Assembly (NCBI GenBank): GCA_947499955.1
Contig: CANMQI010000003.1
Coordinates: 186,001-250,000, forward strand
Length of the DNA: 64,000 nucleotides
Reading direction: 5' to 3'
DNA from: an uncultured Granulosicoccus sp.
GTDB taxonomy: Bacteria; Pseudomonadota; Gammaproteobacteria; Granulosicoccales; Granulosicoccaceae
Shown piece by piece: positions 52,793 through 62,585 of the stretch; within the stretch, counting starts at the first letter, position 1, and every line of letters begins with the position of its first letter. A model generated the notes under the pieces. That model did no database searches, was not told where the DNA came from, and saw only the letters and a program-made list of their open reading frames with translations. The position numbers were made by a program, and so were the translations under genes.

Positions 52793-53590
52793 CTAGGCGG
52801 TTTTCACAAGGGGTGGATAGGCAGGCGTGTGCAGACCGAGCTGACGAGCCGTTCTGATATCGGCCAGCAGATCACGTTCAGCTGCAGCGAACAACTCATC
52901 GGCATGCTCCAGCACGAAATAGATGGGCTGATGAATATCGATGCGATAAGGGGTGCGCAGAATGTCGATGATATCGAAGGGACGACGCTCGGGTACGGGG
53001 CTCTCTACACTGTAGACCAGTTCGGTAGGCGACGAGGCCAGACCTGATCCCAGCGCCTTGTAGGCACCCTGCTCACGCGTCAGGCCGAATTCGATGGTGA
53101 ACCAGTAAAGCCGAATCAGCCAGGCATAGTCTTGTGGCTCGGCCTGCACGCCCGCCTTGCCGATGCATTCGGAAAAATCGGCAAATCGCTGATCAGCCAA
53201 CAGTGGCGTATGCCCGAACAGCTCATGAAAGATATCCGGCTCCTCGATGTAGTCGAAGTGCCTGCGATCGCGGATGAAGGATGCTGCCGGAAAGGTGCGA
53301 CTGGCCAGCATACCGAAAAATCGCTTGAAACCGATCAGAGCCGGCACCGGTTCGACCTGCCATCCCGTCAATGCGCCCAGGGTCTGACTCATGTCGGCAC
53401 AGGAAGGGACTCGGTCAGCGCTCAGCCCGACCTTGCGCAGCCCCTGCAGATACTCTGTGGCGCAATGGTGTTCTACCCGACTCCACTGCGCTGCATACAG
53501 ATCAGCCCAGATCTGGTTCTCCTCGGCTGAATACTCGATATGTCCCGATGAATCAGGGACCTTGGCAATGTACTGTGTGGTCTTGCTCAT
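52793..53590 (-). CDS. phhA: Phenylalanine 4-monooxygenase
   Basis: A 265-residue aromatic amino-acid hydroxylase converting phenylalanine to tyrosine with tetrahydropterin and O2. The iron ligands are H122 and H127 (FHELFGHTPL) and E167 (YWFTIEFGL). FIRDRRHFDYIEEPDIFHELFGH is the family hallmark, and the size is that of bacterial single-domain enzymes lacking the regulatory domain. It is the first gene of the phhA-phhB operon, divergent from an Lrp-type regulator with 185 bp between. AGGAGGAAT before the ATG is a strong ribosome-binding site. Regulation by the divergent Lrp protein through AT-rich inverted repeats in the gap is likely. Confidence 0.96.
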   Translation of the reverse strand: MSKTTQYIAKVPDSSGHIEYSAEENQIWADLYAAQWSRVEHHCATEYLQGLRKVGLSADRVPSCADMSQTLGALTGWQVEPVPALIGFKRFFGMLASRTFPAASFIRDRRHFDYIEEPDIFHELFGHTPLLADQRFADFSECIGKAGVQAEPQDYAWLIRLYWFTIEFGLTREQGAYKALGSGLASSPTELVYSVESPVPERRPFDIIDILRTPYRIDIHQPIYFVLEHADELFAAAERDLLADIRTARQLGLHTPAYPPLVKTA

Positions 53591-53664
53591 GGTGATTCCT
53601 CCTTTGACTCATTATGGAGACCTGCACCTGAAAACTCATTTCGCGCCACCGCTTTATTCACCAT

Positions 53665-53711
53665 ATTTTGTCGCTTTCATTCCCGATAATTACAAAATGA
53701 GAAATATTTGT
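53665..53711. promoter_or_regulatory. AT-rich repeated ACAAAAT/ATTTTGT sites between phhA and lrp-type gene
   Basis: ATTTTGT (53665-53671) and ACAAAAT (53692-53698) form one inverted repeat. ACAAA (53692-53696) and TTTGT (53707-53711) form a second that shares the middle element. AT-rich, phased inverted repeats of this kind are usual Lrp/AsnC binding sites, and the gap separates phhA from an Lrp-family gene. Exact promoters were not identified. Confidence 0.45.
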
Positions 53712-53775
53712 CCCGCTCATCGTTTTTTCGCGGTACGTTTGACCTTCGCTCAGTCACTCCTGCGAATGCTGAATC

Positions 53776-54237
53776 ATGGACTCTCTGGACAAATCGATCC
53801 TCGCCGAATTGCAGAAAGACGGCAAGTTATCGATGCAGGATCTTGCCGATCGTGTCAACAGTTCGTCTACCCAGTGCTGGCGCAGGGTCAGGCAGCTGCA
53901 GGATCAGGGCGTGATCCTCGGCTATCAGGCGGTACTCGATTCCGGCGCCATGGGACTGCAGGCCATGGCCTATATCCATATCGCCCTGAAGGATCACGGT
54001 GAGAAGAGTGTGCGTGATTTTCTGCACATCGTGGAAACCAGCGAGCAGATCATCGAATGCTGCTCGATTACGGGCGATCACGACTTCATGCTGAAGGTGG
54101 TTGCCCATTCACCGGCCGGTCTTGAGCGCTTTCTGATGAAACGGCTGCTGGCCACCGGGCTGGTGCGCGAGACGCGCAGTAATTTCGTGCTGCGTGAGTG
54201 CAAGTCCAGAGGAGCCTTGCCCAGTGAGGTTGTCTGA
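53776..54237 (+). CDS. Lrp/AsnC-family regulator
   Basis: A 153-residue Lrp-type protein. The helix-turn-helix is at about 3-55 (LDKSILAELQKDGKLSMQDLADRVNSSSTQCWRRVRQLQDQGVILGYQAVLD); the RAM effector domain is at about 63-145, with IECCSITGDHDFMLKVVA typical of the ligand loop. The divergent position relative to phhA suggests control of phenylalanine hydroxylase by an aromatic amino acid, a local regulator role similar to other divergent lrp-like genes. In Pseudomonas phh genes are controlled by PhhR of another family, so this would be a different regulatory solution. The iron-type ABC operon begins 146 bp downstream and could also be a target. Confidence 0.92.
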   Translation: MDSLDKSILAELQKDGKLSMQDLADRVNSSSTQCWRRVRQLQDQGVILGYQAVLDSGAMGLQAMAYIHIALKDHGEKSVRDFLHIVETSEQIIECCSITGDHDFMLKVVAHSPAGLERFLMKRLLATGLVRETRSNFVLRECKSRGALPSEVV

Positions 54238-54383
54238 AGGGAATCCTCAGAGTTGCCTCCTTTTGCCTGCAAACCGCCCTGCAATGTTATCGTTTGCACA
54301 CTCCTGCGACGCTGACACACCCCTGTCACCTCTTACGATGACAATGCAGCGTTGATTCTCGCCATCTGCAAACCGACCATTCC

Positions 54384-55388
54384 ATGTCCAGTCTTCATCG
54401 CCTGACGCTCGCTGCGGCCTCTCTTGCCACAGTCCTTGCCACTTCCCTGTCTGCCACCTCGGTTCTGGCAGCTCCCAGTGGCAAGCTGGTTCTCTACACC
54501 TCTCAACCCAATGCCGATGCCCAGGCAACCGTGGATGCCTTCACGGCCAGCTACCCCGAGGTAGAGGTCGAATGGTTTCGCGATGGCACAACCAAGGTAA
54601 TGGCCAAACTGCGTTCCGAAATAGCCGCGGGTGACCCACGTCCGGATGTGCTGTTGATCGCCGACAACGTCAACATGGAGTCACTGGAGGCCGACGGTCA
54701 TCTGATGGCCTATCCGGAGCTTGATACCTCAGCCTATGATCCCTCGCTGATGGATGAACAGGCTCACTGGTTCTCCACCAAACTGATTACCACCGGTATC
54801 ATCGTCAATGATGCTGCCGCCATGAAGCCCGCCAGCTGGAAAGACTTGCTCAAGGCTGAAGCCCACGGCCAGATCGCCATGCCATCGCCCCTGACGTCCG
54901 GTGCGGCGACCATCCACATGGCCACCCTGACCGGCAATCCGGACCTGGGCTGGGAATACTATGCCGGCCTGGCCGAACAGGATGCGCTGGCCGACGGTGG
55001 TAACGGTGGTGTGTACAAGGCCGTTGCGGGTGGCGACAAACTCTATGGCTTTGTGGTCGATTTTCTGCCCATTCGCAACAAGGCTGACGGCGCACCGGTC
55101 AGCTTCGTCTTTCCCGAAGAAGGTGTTTCAGCCGTGACCGAACCGGTAGCCATCATGAGTACGGCACAAAACCCCGAAGCTGCCCGCGCCTTTGTCGAGT
55201 TTCTGCTCTCGAGCGAAGGTCAGCAGCTGGCCTCCGACATGGGCTACCTGCCGGCACACCCTGATGTGGCCGTGCCGAAGGGGTTCCCGGCACGTGACAG
55301 CATCACCCTGATGCCGTTCGATCCCGCCAGCGCGCTCAAGGATGATCGGGCCAACAAGGAACACTTCATGGACCTGTTTGGCGGTTGA
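54384..55388 (+). CDS. Fe3+-type ABC transporter substrate-binding protein
   Basis: A 334-residue periplasmic binding protein of the FbpA/AfuA or 2-aminoethylphosphonate class. Signal peptide LTLAAASLATVLATSLSATSVLA is cut near AAPSGKLVLYTSQPNADAQATVDAFTASYPEVEVEWFRDGTTKVMAKLRSEIAAGDPRPDVLLIAD, a standard opening of this class. The tandem tyrosines typical of FbpA iron sites (YY...) are not obvious; YGFVVDFLPIRNKADGAPV is the region that usually carries ligand residues in phosphonate or other binding proteins. So the substrate may be iron, phosphonate or another small oxyanion. The permease gene overlaps its end by 4 bp (55385-55388), ensuring coupled translation. Confidence 0.88.
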   Translation: MSSLHRLTLAAASLATVLATSLSATSVLAAPSGKLVLYTSQPNADAQATVDAFTASYPEVEVEWFRDGTTKVMAKLRSEIAAGDPRPDVLLIADNVNMESLEADGHLMAYPELDTSAYDPSLMDEQAHWFSTKLITTGIIVNDAAAMKPASWKDLLKAEAHGQIAMPSPLTSGAATIHMATLTGNPDLGWEYYAGLAEQDALADGGNGGVYKAVAGGDKLYGFVVDFLPIRNKADGAPVSFVFPEEGVSAVTEPVAIMSTAQNPEAARAFVEFLLSSEGQQLASDMGYLPAHPDVAVPKGFPARDSITLMPFDPASALKDDRANKEHFMDLFGG

Positions 55389-57073
55389 GCAGGTTCGCTG
55401 GCGTCAGTAGCCCGGAGCGCATCGCTCCGCTGCTACTGGCGCTTACCCTCACGGCCCTGTGCGGTTTGCCCCTGGCCGCATTGCTCAGCCATGGCGTCGA
55501 CGGCGTCATTGCCGCCATGGGTGAAGCGCGGGTTCTGCGTGCGCTACAGCATTCCCTGAGTAGTGCGGCGGCCTCGGCCATTCTGGCTACCCTTGTCGGC
55601 ACGGTGGTAGCGCTCACCCTGCGGCTGGCCTCACTGCGCCTGCGCGGCCTGCTGGTCTTTCTGCTGCTGTTACCGATGATGATCCCTCCGCATGTCACGG
55701 CCATCGCCTGGACACAGGCACTGGGACCCAGTGGCAGTGTGCTGTCCTGGTTTGGTCTGGCGCCAGTTGCCGGCTCCCACAATCCGGTGCACACGGTCGG
55801 TGGACTGATAACGCTACTGGCCCTGCAGCATTTTCCGCTGGTGGTGGTGATCGTGCAATCCAGTCTGCGCTCGCTGCCGGCAGATCTGCTGGAAGCCGCG
55901 CGCGTATCCGGCGCCTCCCGATCTCTGACAATGCGCCGTATCGTCCTGCCCTTGCTGGCACCGTCCATGATTGGTGCCGCCACCTTGTCCTTCATCGCGG
56001 CCCTGGGCAATTTCGGGATCAATGCGCTGGTGGGCGTGCCGGCACGCTATACGACCCTGCCTGTGCTGATCTGGCAGAAACTGGCAAGCTTTGGTCCCGA
56101 TGTGCTGGATGAGGTAGCGGCCATTGCCACGATCCTCGCCATTCTGGCGCTGGCTCTCGTATCGCTCTCCTGGTGGTGGCTGGCACGTGCCAGACAGACC
56201 GTCCCCAACGTCGGCGCAACCATCGATCAGCTGAATACGAGCCATCGAGGCTGGCCCACACTGGCGGAATGCCTGCTCTGGGGATTTGTTGCACTGGCAC
56301 TCGGCTTTCCATTGCTCTCCCTGCTGACCTCGGCACTGGTGCCAACCTATGGCGTTGCCCTGAGTCTGGATACGATGACCTTCTCGCATTTCACGGCCGT
56401 GCTGCTGGAGCAATCGGTGACGCTGCGTGCCTTCGGCAATTCCACCCTGGTGGCATCCATCGCTGCCTTGTGCATTGCCCTGCTTGCCATTCCACTGGCC
56501 TTCACGCTGACACGTCCCTCGGGCTGGCAACGACGTGTGGCAACAGCGTCCGTGGTACAGGCCGACCTGGCCTATTCCGTGCCCGGCATTGTGATGTCGG
56601 TGGCCTTCATTCTGACCTTCCTGCGACCACTGCCGCTGCTGAATGTCTCGCTGTACAATACACTGGCGCTGATCGGTCTGGCCTATGTGGCCGTGTTTCT
56701 GGCCGTCGGTCTGAAGCCGGTGGTCAGTGCCTCGAGCCAACTGGACGATGCACTGGATGATGCGGCCAGAGTCAGTGGCGCCAGCTACCTGCGCAGGCTC
56801 ACCCGTATCCAGGCACCCTTGCTGGCAGGACCAGCCGTGTCCGGGGCCATACTGGTCTTTCTGACGGCCTATAACGAAATCACCGTATCGGCACTGCTAT
56901 GGTCCAGTGGCAATGAAACGATCGGTACCGTCATCTTCAATTACGAGGACGGTGGCTATACGACATTGGCGGCCGCCATGTCGGTGACGGTCATTCTGGC
57001 CACGATTGTCATGATGTTGCTGCTGCGCCTGTTTGCCAGACGACTGCCCTCGGGAGTGGTGCCCTGGGCCTGA
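55385..57073 (+). CDS. Fe3+-type ABC permease (FbpB-like, two fused domains)
   Basis: A 562-residue permease with two homologous halves of six helices each. The ATPase-coupling loops are EAARVSGASRSLTMRRIVLPLLAPS in the first half and DDAARVSGASYLRRLTRIQAPLLAG in the second. It begins at an ATG in the stop codon of the binding-protein gene. The pair matches FbpA/FbpB-type importers, in which one long permease replaces two separate ones. Its ATPase is not encoded after it in the same direction; instead an FbpC-like ATPase gene lies on the opposite strand, ending 35 bp from this stop codon. Confidence 0.92.
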   Translation: MSRFAGVSSPERIAPLLLALTLTALCGLPLAALLSHGVDGVIAAMGEARVLRALQHSLSSAAASAILATLVGTVVALTLRLASLRLRGLLVFLLLLPMMIPPHVTAIAWTQALGPSGSVLSWFGLAPVAGSHNPVHTVGGLITLLALQHFPLVVVIVQSSLRSLPADLLEAARVSGASRSLTMRRIVLPLLAPSMIGAATLSFIAALGNFGINALVGVPARYTTLPVLIWQKLASFGPDVLDEVAAIATILAILALALVSLSWWWLARARQTVPNVGATIDQLNTSHRGWPTLAECLLWGFVALALGFPLLSLLTSALVPTYGVALSLDTMTFSHFTAVLLEQSVTLRAFGNSTLVASIAALCIALLAIPLAFTLTRPSGWQRRVATASVVQADLAYSVPGIVMSVAFILTFLRPLPLLNVSLYNTLALIGLAYVAVFLAVGLKPVVSASSQLDDALDDAARVSGASYLRRLTRIQAPLLAGPAVSGAILVFLTAYNEITVSALLWSSGNETIGTVIFNYEDGGYTTLAAAMSVTVILATIVMMLLLRLFARRLPSGVVPWA

Positions 57074-57108
57074 CTACGCCACAATGCTTCGCAGCGCATC
57101 ATGCTCCA

Positions 57109-58248
57109 TCAGTCAGGACCGGCACATTCCGGCACCAGCCAGGCATCATGGATATCGATACTCACCTCAAGCCCTGGTTGCCACCCTCGGCGGCTTTTTG
57201 ATAACAGCGCCTGGCCCGATGACAACTGCAGGCCGATTTCATGATGATCGCCCCGGTACACATCTGATACGACGCGCGCTGTCAGCCGCTTGTGTGAAGG
57301 GTCCACCTCGGCAAGCCGGACATCTTCAGGTCGTACCAGTAGCTGTATGCGCTCACTCGTCGGACAGGCCTTCGCACGCACACACACCCTGTGCCCATCA
57401 ATGGCAACCTCCAGAGTGTGATCGGGGTTCAGGCCCCGACCCATACGACGGGCATCGAGAAAACTGCCGGCACCAATGAAACTGGCCACCGACCGGTTGG
57501 CAGGCTCTCGATACAACTGTTCGGGTGTGGAGATCTGCTGCAGGCGTCCGCCATCCAGAACCGCGATGCGATCGGCCAGAGCCATCGCTTCGCGTTGATC
57601 ATGCGTGATGTACAGCATGGTCGCGCCGCTGTCGTGTCGCACCCGGTTGATCTCGTGCTCCATGGTGCCTCGCAGATGCGGGTCCAGGTTCGCCAGGGGT
57701 TCATCCATGAGTATCAACCTGGCGGATTGCGCCAGGCAACGTGCCAGCGCCACGCGCTGCCGCTGACCACCGGACAGTTCAGCCGGACGCCGACTGGCCA
57801 GCTCCTGCAAGCCGACCATTTCCAGCGCCTCGGCAACCCGACGGCGTGACGGTTCACCGCGTATTCCGGCAGCATCCAGAGGAAAGCGGGCATGAGCGGC
57901 AACATCCAGATGCGGCCACAGGGCATAGGACTGAAATACAACCCCAACACCCCGCTCCTCAGTGGGCAGGAAGGTTCGGGCATCGGACACGATGCTGCCA
58001 TCGAGACTGATACTGCCACCGTCCGGCCGGTCCAGGCCTGCCACCATGCGCAGCAAGGTGCTCTTGCCACAGCCCGACGCGCCCAGTACCACGATGCACT
58101 CGCCGGGTTCGGTTTGCAGAGACAGACGATCGACTGCCGGCTCGCCGCCAAAGCGCCGAGTCAAACTGTCGATGGACAGAACGACCCCGCCGTTACCGGT
58201 TTGCAGTGATTCGGACGAGGTGCTGCCGATCCTGGAGCGCTTCAACAT
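57109..58248 (-). CDS. ABC importer ATPase (FbpC/PotA type), convergent to its likely permease
   Basis: An ATPase of about 379 residues. Its P-loop is GASGCGKST; LSGGQRQRVALARCLAQ is the signature, LILMDEPLANLDPHLRG is Walker B, and ITHDQREA has the switch histidine. The C-terminal TOBE domain resembles FbpC. It probably energises the binding protein and permease encoded at 54384-57073 although it is on the opposite strand, tail-to-tail. ATG 58329 would give a longer protein, but it lies only 8 nt after the T-run of the prpE terminator (58337-58374), leaving little room for a promoter. So ATG 58248 or a start nearer to VLSIDSLTRRF is preferred; neither has a clear ribosome-binding site. Confidence 0.88.
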   Translation of the reverse strand: MLKRSRIGSTSSESLQTGNGGVVLSIDSLTRRFGGEPAVDRLSLQTEPGECIVVLGASGCGKSTLLRMVAGLDRPDGGSISLDGSIVSDARTFLPTEERGVGVVFQSYALWPHLDVAAHARFPLDAAGIRGEPSRRRVAEALEMVGLQELASRRPAELSGGQRQRVALARCLAQSARLILMDEPLANLDPHLRGTMEHEINRVRHDSGATMLYITHDQREAMALADRIAVLDGGRLQQISTPEQLYREPANRSVASFIGAGSFLDARRMGRGLNPDHTLEVAIDGHRVCVRAKACPTSERIQLLVRPEDVRLAEVDPSHKRLTARVVSDVYRGDHHEIGLQLSSGQALLSKSRRGWQPGLEVSIDIHDAWLVPECAGPD

Positions 58249-58336
58249 ACGTGACTGTGTGACGGTCGATTCCAAACCCCGTAGGATATCCCGAAAACGC
58301 CAGCCGAACAGCGAATTGATGCCTTTCATGCGCCCG

Positions 58337-58374
58337 AAAAAAGAGTCAGGGCAGTATCCAACCAGCCCCGACTC
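58337..58374 (-). terminator. Rho-independent terminator of prpE
   Basis: On the minus strand GAGTCGGGGC (58374-58365) pairs with GCCCTGACTC (58352-58343) with one G-T pair and a 12-nt loop, followed by six T residues (58342-58337). It begins 15 bp after the prpE stop codon. This is the clearest intrinsic terminator in the window. Confidence 0.85.
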
Positions 58375-58388
58375 GTGAACCGAGCGAA

Positions 58389-60284
58389 TCAGTGCCGCGG
58401 ATAACCGATGGGATCGAGTGAGCGCGCCAGTTCGTTCAGGATCTCCGGGTCATCGATAGTCGGCGGCACCTTGTACTGCTCACCATTGGCCAACTGTTTC
58501 ATGGTTGCACGCAGTACCTTGCCGGAGCGCGTCTTGGGCAGACGCTCGACCACGACAGCATCCTTGAAGGCGGCGACCGGTCCGATCTTGTCCCTGACCG
58601 ATTGAATCAGCTCCTTGACGATATCCGCTTCAGGGCGATCCACACCGGCTTTCAACACCACCAGCCCCAGAGGCGCCTGGCCCTTGAGCGGACAATGCGG
58701 TCCGATGACCGCGCATTCGGCCACATCCGGATGCGCCGCCAGTACCTCTTCCATGGCACCGGTTGACAGGCGATGACCCGCCACGTTGATCACGTCATCG
58801 GTACGACTCATGATGTACAGATATCCTTCGTCATCCATGAAGCCGGCATCGCCTGTCAGGTAATAACCCGGATAGGTAGAGAGGTAGGCCTGCTTGTAGC
58901 GCTCATCGTTATGCCACAGGGTGGGCAGACAGCCCGGCGGCAATGGCAGCTCGATGGCGATGCTGCCCATGTCCCCGGCTGCCACCGGACCACCGGCTTC
59001 GTCGAGTATCTGCACGTCATAACCGGGGACCGCACGCGAAGGCGATCCGGGCTTGACTGGCAATTCTTCCAGGCCGAGGCAGTTGGCGGCAATGGCCCAA
59101 CCGGTTTCTGTCTGCCACCAGTGATCAACCACGGGAATACCCAGTATCTCTTGCGCCCAGAACAGGGTATCCGGATCACAACGCTCACCCGCCAGAAAAA
59201 GCGCACGCAAACCACTGGTATCGTATTCAGCGAGACAAGTCGCTTCGGGGTCTTCCTTGCGAATGGCACGAAAGGCGGTCGGAGCGGTGAACAATGTACG
59301 CACATCATGATCGGCAATCACTCGCCAGAAGGCACCCGGATCAGGCGTTCCCACCGGCTTGCCTTCGTAGACCAGCGTGGTGCAACCATACAGCAGTGGT
59401 GCATAGGCAATATAGGAATGCCCGACAACCCAACCTACATCGGATGCCGCCCAGAAGACTTCTCCCGGTTGCATGTTGTAGATGTTCTTCATGCTCCACT
59501 TGAGCGCAACGGCATGTCCACCGTTGTCTCTGACAACCCCCTTGGGCTGTCCGGTAGTACCGGAGGTGTAGAGAATGTACAGCGGGTCAGTCGCATCAAC
59601 CGGCACGCAGTCACAGGGCGATGCGGCATCCACGACACTCTGCCAGTCGTCGTCTCGTGACGCATCCATCGAGGCTTCCTGCTGCTCGCGCTGCAGAATG
59701 AAGCAGCGATCGGGCTTGTGGCTGGCTGCATCGATTGCCGCATCCAGCAAGGGCTTGTAGGCAATGACGCGACTGCCTTCGATACCGCAGGAGGCGCTGA
59801 GAATCATCTTCGGCTTCGCATCATCGATACGCACAGCCAGCTCATTGGCCGCAAAGCCACCGAACACGACCGAATGAATGGCGCCCAGACGGGCACAGGC
59901 CAGCATGGCCATGACCGCTTCCGGAATCATCGGCATGTAGATGATGACCCGGTCACCCAGACCAACGCCTTGCGCCTGCATGGCTCCGGCCAGTCTTGCA
60001 ACCCTGTCACGCAGCTCGGTATAACTGTAGCTGCGCTGGGTATCGGTCACCGGACTGTCGTAGATGAGTGCCGCCTGATCACCGCGCCCCTGCTCGACAT
60101 GCACGTCCAGGGCGTTATAGCAGGTGTTGAGCTTGCCGCCGGTGAACCAGCGGTACAGCGGCGCATCCTTGCTGTCGAGCACCTTGTCCCACTTCCTGTA
60201 CCAGTGAATGGACTCGGCCTGCTCTGCCCAGAATGCTTCCGGGTCCTCAAGTGAACGACGAAGCACTTCATCGTGACTGCTCAT
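58389..60284 (-). CDS. prpE: Propionyl-CoA synthetase (acyl-CoA synthetase, AMP-forming)
   Basis: A 631-residue AMP-forming acyl-CoA synthetase. The adenylation motifs are YILYTSGTTGQPKGVV, WWQTETGW and YYLTGDAGFMDDEGYLYIMSRTDDVINVAGHRLS; the C-terminal catalytic lysine lies in KTRSGKVLR. Over the whole length, for example LYRWFTGGKLNTCYNALDVHVEQGRGDQAALIYDSPVT and HPDVAECAVIGPHCPLKGQAPLGLVVLK, it looks like PrpE/ACSS3-type propionyl-CoA synthetases rather than Acs. The ATG at 60284 is preceded by AAGGAGAGAGTC, an excellent ribosome-binding site. It follows the mutase gene by 165 bp on the same strand, and ends in a strong terminator. It supplies propionyl-CoA to the carboxylase and mutase encoded upstream. 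Confidence 0.92.
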   Translation of the reverse strand: MSSHDEVLRRSLEDPEAFWAEQAESIHWYRKWDKVLDSKDAPLYRWFTGGKLNTCYNALDVHVEQGRGDQAALIYDSPVTDTQRSYSYTELRDRVARLAGAMQAQGVGLGDRVIIYMPMIPEAVMAMLACARLGAIHSVVFGGFAANELAVRIDDAKPKMILSASCGIEGSRVIAYKPLLDAAIDAASHKPDRCFILQREQQEASMDASRDDDWQSVVDAASPCDCVPVDATDPLYILYTSGTTGQPKGVVRDNGGHAVALKWSMKNIYNMQPGEVFWAASDVGWVVGHSYIAYAPLLYGCTTLVYEGKPVGTPDPGAFWRVIADHDVRTLFTAPTAFRAIRKEDPEATCLAEYDTSGLRALFLAGERCDPDTLFWAQEILGIPVVDHWWQTETGWAIAANCLGLEELPVKPGSPSRAVPGYDVQILDEAGGPVAAGDMGSIAIELPLPPGCLPTLWHNDERYKQAYLSTYPGYYLTGDAGFMDDEGYLYIMSRTDDVINVAGHRLSTGAMEEVLAAHPDVAECAVIGPHCPLKGQAPLGLVVLKAGVDRPEADIVKELIQSVRDKIGPVAAFKDAVVVERLPKTRSGKVLRATMKQLANGEQYKVPPTIDDPEILNELARSLDPIGYPRH

Positions 60285-60449
60285 GACTCTCTCCTTGTTG
60301 GGTCAAATGACTCTTGCGAGCACTCGACACGGGTTTTTTCCTGACAGCACCCGGTCCGCTCGGATGATTGCCATCACACCTGGTTGTCTCACCGACTAGC
60401 TGAAGCGGACTACCTCGTTATTAATTCAGTTCGAAAGACCGACACGGCA

Positions 60450-62581
<2,132 letters not shown>

Positions 62582-62585
<4 letters not shown>

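Noticed and set aside
55814-56740. 308-residue minus-strand frame opposite the FbpB-like permease
   Set aside because: Gln/Gly/His-rich shadow of codons for hydrophobic residues; the permease motifs on the plus strand are clear.
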